From Acholoe squamosa (taxonomy: Eukaryota > Annelida > Polychaeta > Phyllodocida > Polynoidae), in contig OX439041.1 of the NCBI GenBank assembly GCA_949317995.1, positions 16,957,501-17,021,500 of the forward strand: 64,000 nucleotides of DNA, read 5' to 3'. The position numbers were made by a program, and so were the translations under genes. This document shows, in pieces, positions 44,570-55,595 of this stretch. The notes beneath the pieces were generated by a model that saw only the letters and a list, made by a program, of their open reading frames with translations, was not told the origin of the DNA and searched no databases. Numbering within the stretch: position 1 is the stretch's first letter; every line of letters starts with the position of its first letter.

Positions 44570-45461
44570 TCAGTTTTTAAATTCTTCATCCCAAGTATGC
44601 TTACTTACAGGTTTTAGTGGTTCCCGAGGTAATACAGTCCAAGCTGCATTTCCCACTAATGTATCTGCTGAGTCCAACCAAATACTGGACAAATGTATCA
44701 TATCAGGTTCAATTTCACCCTTTTGGCCCATTGATCCGCCACATAAGACATCACAAGTGGTACCCGGAGGGATTTTTACCATATGTATAACTGAAGCTAC
44801 TGACGACACCTGTTGCAATACACATTGCACATGCAAGCCGTAGGGGTTCTGTATACTCATCATACCATCTCGTGGATTCATCATCGCCCCGTATAAGCTT
44901 GCAAAATCCAAACCGAGGATTCCATCATCACTAACCTTGGCTATAGTAGGCGAAAGAACGAATTCTTTTCCTCCTATGAGGATAGGCATAAAAGTCCTCC
45001 CAAAGGACTGCATACTGCTTCCATCAGCCGTGCATGCATTTACCCCCATTTTGAGGTTCTCATGACTGTCCGACACTGAGTCCAAGAATCTTTTGGACAC
45101 ACATGAATGGCTAGCTCCAGTATCTACTAAGACTTCCCTGACCCGACCTTTCACAGTTACAGGCATATACCACCGTCTCCCTCCCAATGGGGATGGGTTG
45201 CTGGTAAACTGATAAAAGTCTCCAGAATCACCAAGATTCAATCTCCAGAAACTCCAGACAAGGATGACTTGGGGGAAGGTGTGTCCCACACACTCGGATC
45301 AACCCATTAATCCGTCCTTCCTCTCCCCTAATGCGGCCATTAGCCACTTCGTCTCCTCCAACATCTATTGTTGCACTAGGGTCCCTGGCCCCAGTAGGTA
45401 AACTGGGATGCGCACCCACAGTCACCCGACCTCCAGGTAAATCTGATCTGGATTCTTCCAC
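44570..45461 (-). pseudogene. Element E aspartic protease
   Basis: Minus strand in two overlapping frames (45461 to 45228 and 45289 to 44570) separated by a frameshift. The active site LVDTGAS is intact, preceded by GGRRWYMPVTVKGR and followed by GILGLDFASLYG, as in A. It ends shortly after the protease domain, where the linker to RT is lost. It precedes the palindrome at 44515-44546. Confidence 0.8.
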
Positions 45462-45535
45462 TGGTGTTCCCCCGGTAGCTTTTCAGTATTCGTTTCTAGA
45501 TGGGGTTATACCCAATGCCATAGATACAACCCCCT

Positions 45536-48500
45536 CTAATTTTCCTCGATATTTAAGGCTAACGCATCTTGTAAATTTCCCTCGGGTTCATCTCTGGCTT
45601 TATAATAAGCCGCCATAACTGGTTTCGGAGCAGCACACTCCGATGAGTAGTGCCCCATTCTCTGGCACCTAAAACATTTTACAGTTCGGCAGTCTACAAG
45701 AGGTCTTGTCCGACTGGTTTTTAATGCTTCCGTATTCTTCTTACACATCTCTTCCATTAATACTGTCATGTCCAATGATGGATTCTGGTCTTGGAAGTGC
45801 TTTCAGCCGGTTTAGTGGCTGCTTTACCAGCATTAGTGGGTACAGTTGGTGTCTCGGATACTACATTTGTACCCTTCGGTTTGTTACATAACTTTCTAGG
45901 GATGTATTTCCTGCCAGTGTTATTTTTCCTAACCTGCATTGCAAAGAACGTGCCATCCTCCTGTTTAATTTCGATCAACTCGAAGTCTTCTGATGAACTA
46001 GAGGCCTCAGGTTGATGCATTGCAGCAGCTATGAGGGTACTCACAGATACATTCGGTATCTCCCCCACTAGCATAGATCTCTTCTTCACCGCCATATCTA
46101 TGCCATTAAATATATCGTGCAATGCACACCCCCCTTTCCAAGCATCCCTTGCAGCCAAATCTTTGTCTCTGTCTCTAAGACCCTTGAAAAATTGAGTAAT
46201 CAAATCGTCCATATACCAATCTTTGTTTTCATTAACCAGCCTGGCTCAATAGAGCATGTAACTCCATGCCATAAGCTCTGAAAGCTTCGGTTGGATTTTG
46301 TGTTCGCTTCCTAAAGCGAACCATGGGATCCTCCTTGACCATGTTACATAACAGTCCACTAGCAATCTTGACCAACTGCTCAAAGCTTCCCATCAGGCCA
46401 TACCAAGTGTGCACTGATCCACGGCCATACAACCTGGACCAGCCTTGAGGCATCTAACCAAATGACGCCTCGTATGGCGTCCACCCATTACAATTCATCA
46501 CATTGATAAAGTCTTCAAACCACTCCTTCCAGGGTTGAGCACCGTCATATTCCGTATTATGGCTACTCTCCTGGCTGAATTGTGAGCATACGTCTACTGC
46601 ACTGTTGTTTGCTCCATTCAATCACCTTGGTTTCATTCAAGGTTTGACTGCTTCCATGCCCACTAAAACTATTGTTAGTGGCATTACCTGCATTTGGATT
46701 TCGCCCGGGCGGAGGACCACTTGGTCGAGGTGGGGATGTAGGCCCCGAAGCACCTTGAAATTGTCCTCCACCACTATTGGCACCACCCTGATTAGTACCC
46801 AAGGTACTACCACCCCCTGGGTTGTTCATACAGGTAGTACCACTGGCACCATCAGACCCGCGGATACCCCTTGTCTGACCCTGCTGGCTTTCTCTCTGCG
46901 CATTTTGTGGAGCGCTCGGATTACCAGCGGCTAATCCAGTATCACCGGTTTGGTTCACATATATATTGAACCCATTGGTCTCGACACTTCCATCAGAAAT
47001 GTCATTGTTGACTAGGTCCGGATCCACTGATAATTGGTGGACAGTAGGTACCTCACTTATATGAACCCTTTGAGTTCTCCCATTAGGGTCTTGGGTTCTT
47101 ACATGAACTCCTTCCTGATCCACATTACAAGTAGCATTATCATTTATACAAGGATTGTATGCACTCGTCGGTTGTTTGGGCATTGAGCAGGTGCCAAACT
47201 CGCCCTGCTTAACGAAGGTTTGATCTGCATCTGGATCAGGAACCAACGGAGGTGGGTTAATCTTTTCCTTCTCCTGCAAGTAGCTTTCCATAGCCGACTT
47301 ATTTAGAGTCAGAGTAGCAACATTTGCTGTTAAATTTCTCTGTTCCACTCACAACTGAGCATTCTCAGGTAGGATCTCAGCTTGTATCTTCTCGTTTTTT
47401 TTTAACTGCTCGGTTCCATTCCTGTTGGGCAGCTAGTGCCCCTTTCCTTAAAGTGTATTTTAATACACGATACTTCTCACTCTTTTCTTTCTGAGATTTC
47501 TGATACTCAGTCGTCTCCTTTCGAATCTCGTCTTGCTTGCTGAAAAGCTTAGATTCTGTTTCAGCATTGCACAGTTGGAGTCTCTTGAGTTTCTCCTCCA
47601 TTGCATTCAACTCGGCCTGTAGCCTATTCACATCCCGAGCTTTACAAATTTCTTCGGATTTAGCCTTTTCAATGGATCTCCACCTTTCCTGCTCCTCCTT
47701 CTTGAGTTCTGCTAGTTTGTTTTCCCTTCCCCTTTCTTCTGTAGACTGCATTTGCACTCTATGAACCAAAGAGGAGAGTTTATACTTTAAGCCAGACTCT
47801 TTCAGGATAGCTTCCTGCTCTATATAGTGAAGCTTATTGATCCGCTCTTGGGTCTCATCTTCGATCTTTTTCTGAGCAGTCAAGAACGCTGCTTCTTAGC
47901 TGTTAGCTCAACTTGCTCCCTGGCTTTTAAGTAAGCCGTGGAAGACTTGTACCCGGGAACCATCTGATGTCCATGTCTTGACTTCTTACTACCCCCTGGG
48001 TTAAACACTGAGTAAGACAAGTCCTCATCCAAAGATAATCCTAGTGTATGCGCATCCGTAGCTTTAGGTAACCTGGTACGCTGGATCTCTTCGGGTTAGA
48101 AGCGACCCGCCAGTTTCCTCCTCGGTGTCAATACTAGAGGAGCTTTATGTTCCTCCACATGCATATTGGTACCTCGATCATTGTGATCACTTTCATGATC
48201 AGAGGATGTCATTAAGGTTGATGCAGTTTTGTTCGGCTTCCATCTAACTCTGCACCATCAGTTGCCTTGGTTGCAACCTTTGCTGTCCCTCAGACCTCAG
48301 CGGCACTGTCAAAACCACCCAGCTCCAAATCACACCTCCTTGTGATTACTTGAGACAATTGGCTCAAGTCTAAACGAGCAGGTTTGATTAACCCGGCTAA
48401 CATACCTGTACCCGGAGCAGTATGGCTAGGGATACCAGGATACATTCTCACGCCGCCGCCCCCAATCACATTGGGTCCGGCCATCATTGTGGGTGGTGAG

Positions 48501-48600
48501 ATGGTGTTCTGCATTAGTAACTGGTGAGCGGCAAAGCCTTCCTCTTCGAATTCTTCCAGGTCTAAGCTTAAAGAACTCGCATCTCGTTGATCATGGCTTT
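45536..48600 (-). pseudogene. Element E gag
   Basis: Minus strand, broken into several frames: an N-terminal part (about 48600-47900), a strong coiled coil (47883 to 47377, nearly all charged heptads), a Gly/Asn/Pro-rich region (47348 to 46563), capsid-like segments (46453 to 45766, with MVKEDPMVRFRKRTQ resembling the A and B capsid) and a CCHC knuckle (CFRCQRMGHYSSEC, about 45665). The domain order matches A and B. Frameshifts or stops near 47890, 47360, 46500, 46220 and 45770 show it is a pseudogene. Confidence 0.75.
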
Positions 48601-48633
48601 TGGCCGTTTAGCCATGCTCCACCCCCGAACCAA

Positions 48634-48648
48634 CTGGTCACGGCACCA
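48634..48648 (-). other. Element E primer binding site (tRNA-His)
   Basis: Minus-strand TGGTGCCGTGACCAG, identical to the element B site, one base from the LTR starting at 48650. Confidence 0.8.
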
Positions 48649-48649
48649 G

Positions 48650-49003
48650 TGTAATGGCTCATATTCTTATGTATATAAGGGTGGCTCTTTGGCTCACTTA
48701 GAAGCTATAAGAACCAACATGACACAAGTAGTTCAGGTCGACCAAAGCACTCAAATTTCCACCTCTCGGATGGCCTTTATTTAATTACAACTGGAAGGTA
48801 GGGTAGCGCGTCTTGACTGGATGGGGTCCAGTCACCTTTTGCCGATCGCCCGGCTCCTTAGTAGGAGGCATGGTGCTGCCCCCTCTTGTACCAAACAGGT
48901 ATCGCAAAACGACGCCTGGTTGGCATAGATGGAACAAGCAACACACGAACACGTCTCTCGGATGATCAGCACTAGTATATATATAATGATGCCTGCCCCT
49001 ACA
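48650..49003 (-). repeat. Element E 5' LTR
   Basis: It begins (plus strand) TGTAATGG right after the primer site and probably ends at CCCCTACA (49003), giving TGTAGGGG...ATTACA on the minus strand, about 354 bp. An alternative right end at CCTACA (49051) is possible. No matching 3' LTR is visible in the window. Confidence 0.6.
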
Positions 49004-51200
49004 ACTATATTACAAACCTATATAAACAATCACAACTACCTAGGACCTACAATAATTCAGAGCTCTATTATAGAAAAAAAAAACAATTTCATGGCAGTGT
49101 TATTTTACACAAAAGGTTGGTTTTGTGTAGAGTAGTAATATTGTTGGGTGGCCAAAAGTAAGGGGGCTAGTTTGTAAGTGGCAAACCGTAAGGGGCCACA
49201 GGGGATTCAGGAGCATGGGTAGGCCCACATCAATAATCTTCAACTTTTAACTTGATCTAGACTGGTGTTAAAATTAATTGTAGGCTTAAGTTAAAGTGTG
49301 ATTTATGATGATTCTACATACCTCCAGATCAAAGGCCTTCATGATAATGGTGTGTGCTATAGGACCACTATTATCATTGAAGATATCTAGAACCCCCTCA
49401 TTGGAAAGACCATTGTTATAAAATGTATATATGGTTCCCTGAAATAATCAGCTTGAATTAACTACTTAATGTACAGTAGTTTGGATAACGGACTCATGGT
49501 GCATCTACCCTACATAGCACAGGTGCAGAGGGTTGTCTGGCCACACTGTAAATAGCACCAAATCCATACACATGTTTGAGTTTGCCTGTACCAGGGAAGG
49601 GGACTTCCGGGAAGCCTCTCACAGAGGTCCCTTTTCCTGTGTTAATCCACATATGCACATTAAATTCTCATTCTCAAATGTCAAGTTAGAAAAAAATCTG
49701 CCGAAAAAATCATGTTGACACCTGATAAGTAAACATGAATTTTCCACTGTCAACTGTCAAGTTAGGGAAAAATCTGCCGTCAACTGTCAACTTGACAGTT
49801 GACAAGGGAAAATATCATATTGACAGCAGACTTTTTTTTTTCTACTTTGACAGTTAGACCACAATCAGGGGTTGTGTGGGGACTCCTCTGTACACAAAAT
49901 ATAGAGGCCTTACCTGTCAGCCTGCCACCTAGTGCCTTGTCCTGTTCCTAACATAGCCTATGTGCATTCTCAACAGTACTGGGTGGGTGGTGACCACTCA
50001 GTCATGCCTGAGCAGTGTTGGCAGGGCAGGTTAGGGTATGTGGCTTAGTCAATGACCAAAGGCCAGTTTGGTGGTCAGTGGTCACAGCTTTTGGACACCT
50101 GTACAATAGGATTATACCGGGGCAAAATTATTAATTTTTCAGACACAAATTATATAATATCGCAGGTTCTAAAAAGGATAAAAAGAAAATTCCAAAAGAT
50201 TTAGACTCTGTTCGGCAGGCTCTATGGTTATAAAGAAAAAAAAATAGAGGATATAATGAATTAGAACTTTTTCTAGGGTCCCTAATAGAGTTCATGTACA
50301 TATATGTCACTGAGAGTTATACCCACATACCAAGCAAGGGTTACAGGACTTGTTTTGAGAATGCAGAATGAATGAGAGATGCACTTTATCTAACCAAATT
50401 TGCAGATTGTAGGATTTTGATGATTATGCATTTGAGTTCTTTTCAGACAACCTTTAGAATGTTTGGGGGGGGGGGGTATATACATGACTTCATTTTAAGA
50501 GTCATCCTTTTTTGCTCCTTTACTCGAGGGTGGAAAACTTGAGATGGGTCATGTAGATTCTGTAGTTTATCCCTCATTTGTTGGCTGTAATTTAGTGGGG
50601 CGGGGAGAGGAGCAAGTAGATGGGGGCAGGTAGATCCAATAGTTCGTCCCTCACTAATTGTTGTGTGTGTGTGTGTGTGTGTGTGGCTGGGGGCAGGTAG
50701 ATCCTAGAGTTTATCCCTCACTGATTGGCTGTGGTCTCTAAACTATGAGAATACCCCTATCCTTCCCAACATTATCTGCTTTTTAATCCCATCACCTGTG
50801 TATGTGTTCACCATGGGTTATGTGCTACAGAAAAAGTGGAATGATGAAAGGTGAGCTCTGCGCTGGATGGGATACTGGGGTCAATTTAGGGTGATAAGAG
50901 GGTCTTAAAGATCACCTTGTATTCTCCATACCAACGCATTCATATACAAGTTATTCTCCCAGATAAATCATCCAATAGTTATATCTCTGGACCAATACCG
51001 CGCACTGCATTAGTCCAATAAGCACTCATAAGAGGTCTTTAAGGATCTTAGCTTTATTCTGATAGAGGATAATCACACACACACTGCACAAACACCAATA
51101 ATATTAAGTAGTCAGGTTGTAGTCAATAGTCCGGAGAATGCACCTATAGGTGTATGTATGTCCACAGCACTTAGCACACCATAGCACTATATTAAGCTAA
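49004..51200. other. Non-coding region with simple repeats
   Basis: No gene recognised. Contents: inverted and direct copies of GTCAACTGTCAAGTT at about 49749-49803; a G-run at 50464-50476; a (GT)n microsatellite at about 50661-50685; and a degenerate repeat of about 80 bp around 50620-50730 (GGTAGATCC...TCCCTCACT). The short frames have no domains. Confidence 0.5.
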
Positions 51201-51205
51201 TAGAT

Positions 51206-51309
51206 GATGCATATCGGGGCCCTAGGGCCGTATATGCTGTATATACCTGAGCCGCGGAGCGGCGAGGGTATATACAGCATATACAGCCCGTGGGGCCCCG
51301 ATATGCATC
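51206..51309. repeat. 104-bp imperfect palindrome
   Basis: Left arm begins GATGCATATCGGGGCCC and includes TATGCTGTATATAC; the right arm mirrors it (GTATATACAGCATA ... GGGCCCCGATATGCATC). The centre is about CTGAGCCGCGGAGCGGCGAG. It would form a long hairpin or cruciform. Confidence 0.85.
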
Positions 51310-51359
51310 ACCTAATAGGTTTATACCACCATTTCCTCCATTTTGTATCAATTTCTTAC

Positions 51360-52103
51360 CTGAAATCCAAAGAATATAGCCAGGCGAAGACATTTTGTAA
51401 AAGCAAGCGATACGGCCCGGGTCAGCGCTCTGCGCGAAGCCATTGTTTTTGTTCCTTGCCGGGAGAGGTACCGCTGTGTATACAGTCACTTTTCGTATGG
51501 AATCCAACCATGACATGTTATAATATTAAAATCCCAAGAAGTATTCGATCCATAGACGAGGAATGCGTGCTAATTTTCTCCATTTTCTTCAATATAAATG
51601 AGAATCCATTGATTTTTCCATCGTAAGCGAGTCGCGGTCCGGCCATTCCCACCCGCCTCCTTGTCTGGCGAAAGTGTGTCAGTGGCCCGGATGTGGATAT
51701 AGGTCATCCGCTCGTCATACAAGAAAGACGCCGAAAATTTCGGACCGGTTTGGAAAATCAATGGATTCTCCTTTATTTTGAATATATTGGACATAATACG
51801 TATGGAGGGATCATTTAGAATGTCTAAGGATATGTATGTTTTATTTTGAAGACTTGTCATGGTTGGATTCCATACGAAAAGTGAGTAAACACAGCGGTAC
51901 CTCTCCCGGCAAGGAACAAAAACAATGGCTTCGCGCAGAGCGGCCACGGACCACGACTCGCGTACGATGGAAAAATCAATGGATTCTTATTTATATCGAA
52001 GAAAATGGAGACAATTAGCACGCATTCCTCTTCTATGGATCAAAAACTTCTTGGGATTTCAATATTATAACATGCCATGGTTGGATTCCATACGAAAACT
52101 GAC
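51360..52103. repeat. Inverted and tandem repeat cluster
   Basis: Three blocks recur in both orientations: GGTACCTCTCCCGGCAAGGA with CAATGGCTTCGCGCAGAGC (about 51890-51940, inverted at about 51428-51475); TGGTTGGATTCCATACGAAAA (about 51860 and 52079, inverted at about 51490); and GGAAAAATCAATGGATTCT (about 51968, diverged near 51750, inverted near 51600). A head-to-head pair of short satellite-like monomers, or a foldback transposon, fits. The open frames follow the repeats and look non-coding. Confidence 0.7.
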
Positions 52104-52172
52104 TGGAAACGTAGCACTAGGACCTCAGGTTAGAATTTATTTACTTTCGCATTGGATTTCATCACCGTTCAG

Positions 52173-52240
52173 TGTGGCGCTATGGCTAAGGCCTTCGCCT
52201 ACCACCACTGCGGCCGGGGTTCAATCCTCGTACGAGTTGG
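52173..52240 (+). repeat. tRNA-like SINE-type segment (pol III A and B boxes)
   Basis: TGGCGCTATGGCTAAGG (A-box-like) is followed about 35 nt later by GGTTCAATCC at 52219-52228, a good B box. Spacing and sequence resemble the head of a tRNA-derived SINE; it does not fold as a complete tRNA by eye. The SINE body and tail are not delimited. Confidence 0.45.
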
Positions 52241-52438
52241 CACGATTTTTCACTATGGAAAATGGCCAGATTAACTTTGTATAGCTGCCATAATTTCCAA
52301 CTTGACCTCGAAAAAGTATATACCAAAAATTTCAAAAATGCACATGGGTGGTATATGCAGAGTAATGCACGGCTAAACTGCATATAAACCCACCGGAAGT
52401 CCCGAAATCGTGGTATAACAGGAAATAACACCAATCAC

Positions 52439-53192
52439 TGGAGACCAGCAACAGGCCATGAGGCCTTAACCCATCTGCTACTTAATCCAATGGGTTGTAT
52501 TTATAAGTCCAATCTTCTTAGCTCCACCAATGTTCTGCAGTCTCACCAGCATAGAGTCCACGAAGATAATTCCCCCTGCTGAGTGGCAGTGTGTCTGAGC
52601 TTTTATAGCCTCACAAAGTCATTAGTTCAAGCGGTGGGGATGCTGAGTCATGTCTCCATTTTCCAGTAGCATCACTCACAACACATCCATGTGAGTCACC
52701 CCGCCCATGGGCAATCCCCATGTGGTATAGGTGACTCACCCCCTGCAGGTGACTCATGTCCTGCGAGTGACTCACATCCGGAATAGATTAGTCATAGGGT
52801 GAATCATGGGTGAGTCACAGGACAAACCATGCATGAGCCATGGTTGAGTCACATCCTGATAATAATATATGCAGATCTGGCCCATCTCTGATGGGTTAAT
52901 GCCACAAGGATGAGTCATGGATGAATCACAGATGAGTCACGTATGGATCATGCATGAGTCACATCCTGGTCTTAATATATGCAGTTTATGACACATCCCG
53001 GCTGAGTCAGTGCCCCGCATAGTCATCATATGTGTCATCCCATTCAGTCTCATACTTCCTTAGTGCTGGTGTGTCTCCACAGTCTATTTCATAGCATTCT
53101 CTATGGGGTGCTCCCTTCTATATTATAAACATTACACGTTTGTAGATAAACACTTGTATCAGTAAGTAGTGAGTGAGCGGCGAACCACTACA
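52439..53192 (-). repeat. Probable LTR (family F) with TATA box and AP-1-type array
   Basis: On the minus strand it begins TGTAGTGG just after a polypurine tract (TTTTTGGGGGAGC, 53193-53205), the same layout as the A and B 3' LTRs. Internally it has the heptamer array (52644-53009) and then GGCTATAAAA (52601-52610), the order expected for U3 followed by R. The 3' end near 52439 is a guess. No coding part of the element is recognised to the right, so it could be a solo or truncated LTR. Confidence 0.42.
52644..53009. promoter_or_regulatory. Eleven TGA(G/C)TCA heptamers in 366 bp
   Basis: TGAGTCA or TGACTCA starts at 52644, 52692, 52732, 52750, 52768, 52811, 52845, 52911, 52933, 52955 and 53003. 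This is the bZIP/AP-1 consensus. Three are 18 bp apart, and a segment of about 110 bp is partly duplicated (GAGTCACATCCTG...AATATATGCAG at about 52846 and 52956). It lies upstream of the TATA box of the probable LTR. Confidence 0.65.
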
Positions 53193-53205
53193 GCTCCCCC
53201 AAAAA

Positions 53206-53825
53206 TTTAATTCCCCATGAGACAATGGAACTGGGTCTTAATAATCTGTCAGATGCACTTCATAATGACCACTAGGGAGCCATGATTCTAAGCATCCCCA
53301 TGACCAGAGAAGAGTGCAGGTGCACTGGCAGAATCAAAACAAACTTAACATCACTGTATCCATACCCGTAGGACTGGGGAAAAACACCTACTCTATTTAT
53401 AAAAGAACAGAGGCATTTTTTTAGTCCCCCTTTGACGCCACCAATGTCAACTCTACAGGTACACTGGTACAAACACTACCCACTTATATACCCATGTCAA
53501 AATCTCACTCACAGTACATTGAGATGGATCACATGGATATAGATATGTGTGAAGTTGGGCATTTATAAGCTGTGACCTACCACTGCCCATGCTATCACCT
53601 AAATTTGTAAAAACAAAAAAAGGTTTCAAAATTCATCCACTAACCAGTGAGCAGCAATGGGTGTGCGGCGGTGGTGGGAAAATGTTATGATAAGGGTATG
53701 TGTGCTATGTTAGGGTGCAGCATGTAAAAGGTTAATTGGAACATGTTGATAGGGGTCATTTATTTTTGTAATGTTCCGGTAGGAGAATGTAGGGGGACAA
53801 AAGAAACATGCCGGTTACTGGATAG
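53206..53825. other. Non-coding region right of the probable F LTR
   Basis: No coding sequence recognised. TTGGTGGCGTC on the minus strand (about 53436-53446) resembles a primer binding site next to a TGTCAAC...-type LTR end, but I could not find a matching LTR. Confidence 0.3.
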
Positions 53826-53880
53826 AATAGAATAGGTTAGGTAGGGTAAGGTAGGGTAGGGTAGGGTAGGTTAGGTTAGC
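53826..53880. repeat. GTAGGG/GTTAG-type short tandem repeat
   Basis: Irregular repeats of GGTAGGGTA and GGTTAG, reminiscent of degenerate telomeric repeats. It directly precedes the recognisable start of the plus-strand tyrosine-recombinase element. Confidence 0.6.
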
Positions 53881-55595
53881 TACCTAATGTCACTGAACCA
53901 ATTGTAGTTGACAGAGACTGTGTCCTCAGTATTTGTGCATGCGAGCACAAAATTGGACCTGTCCGATCTCAGCTTAGCCCTTGTAGGTTAGCTGCAGAAT
54001 TCTACAGATACAAGGGCCATATGTGTGCTCAAGATGATTTTGTATTAGCTGGTGTTTACAGTGGTTTCATTATAGTAGACAACACACACATAGACTCCTA
54101 TGATTGTAGCAACTACTCCAGTATACTTGATGATGAATTCAATGCATAAATGAATGACACAATTCTCAGAGAGTTGCAGGAAGGCAAGGTCACCTTAGCT
54201 ATTGACTCACCTAGGTGCATTCATAGTCTGGGTGCAATCAGGAAAAAGGATGGCACCCTCAGACCAATCACTGACTGTAAAAGGCCTTTAAACAAATCCA
54301 TAAACAACTTCATGGACCACACCTGTGACACATTCTCATACAAAGGTGTAGATAACCTCACAGAAATCCTTAATCCCTATGACTATATTTGTTCTATTGA
54401 CTTATCTCAGGCCTATAGGAGCATGAACATTGACAAAGACAATGCTTCTTACCAATGCTTTAGATGGGATTTAGGAGAGGGTGAGCAAGTATTTGAAGAC
54501 AGAGTCCTTTCCTTCGGTCTCAGGTGTGCCCCATATCTGTTCACACAGTTGGGGGATTGGATTGGCAGGTGCATGCATCGCCGAGGATTCTACCAGGTTT
54601 CTAACTATATCGATGACCTGACAGTTATGGGACCCACTTATGATCAATGTGCCTATGCTCAAAGTGTCCTGATTTCAGTGGTCAGGAGTATGGGCTTCCA
54701 TGTAAAGTGGCCCAAAGTCACTTGCCCATCTCACCGTGCAGTCTGCCTCGGTATCATGGTCAACAGCAAGGTGATGGAAATTAGCCTCCCAAGTGAAAAA
54801 TTGCTTATGCTCTATCAGGCCTTGTATGATTTTGCTTTGAAGAAGACTGCCACTAAGCGCAAACTCCAGAAGCTGGTGGGCATCCTTGCCCATTGTTCCA
54901 CTGTGGTTCCGGGTGGCTGTACCTTCAGTTGCAGAGTGATCAACTTGACCAATAGCGTCAAGGAAGCACACCATAGAGTGAGACTAAATGATCAGTTCAG
55001 AGCAGACTTAAGGTAGTGGATAGCCTTTGCAGGGGTCTTTAAAGGCAAGGCCAGAATTTTGAGCCCCAAGACTCCTTCTGCTGTTATTTCGTGTGACTCA
55101 TCGTCCCGCGGATTTGGGGCCTATCACATGGGAGATTGGCTCTATGGTGTCTGGTTCTACAAGTATATGCCAGCACTCCCCTACTATGCTGACCATTTCT
55201 TCCCAGTCCCTACATTTGATGATTTGTCTCATGACATCTACATCCAGGAACTTTGGCCTGTACTGATGGCCCTGGTCAGGTGGGGTCCAGTGTTTAGGGA
55301 CACTACCATCCTCATCTTGAGTGATAATACCCAGGTTTGCAGTATGTTGAGCTCTGGTAGGAGCCGTAATAATGTCAGCATGGACCTGCTGCGAGAATTG
55401 TTTTGGCTCGCCTTCACATACAATGTCAATATCAAATGTTCCTATATCAGGTCTGGTGATAATATTGAGGCCGATTACATTTCTCGCTTAGCATACCCCC
55501 AAGTTGCAGCAGTCTCACCTCCTTTTCCCATGTGTTGTAGGTCTGTCCCTGTTACATCAGGAGGCCCGGAGTCTACAAGACCAAGCCCTGGCTGA
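53881..55595 (+). pseudogene. RT-RNase H of the plus-strand tyrosine-recombinase element
   Basis: Homology to the minus-strand element starts near 53930 (CACEHK ... LSPCRLA). An in-frame TAA (54147-54149) is followed by the open RT segment 54150-55016: DLSQAYRSMNI, FGLRCAPYLF and the catalytic NYIDDLTVM. A TAG at 55014-55016 replaces the first Trp of a WW pair conserved in the sister element, after which RNase H continues in the same frame (ISCDSSSRGFGAYHMG ... ILSDNTQV ... NIEADYISR). The nonsense changes, not frameshifts, indicate decay by substitution. Confidence 0.82.

Noticed and set aside
53826..53880. A telomere or subtelomere
   Set aside because: Short and irregular GTAGGG/GTTAG repeats; at most a degenerate interstitial tract.
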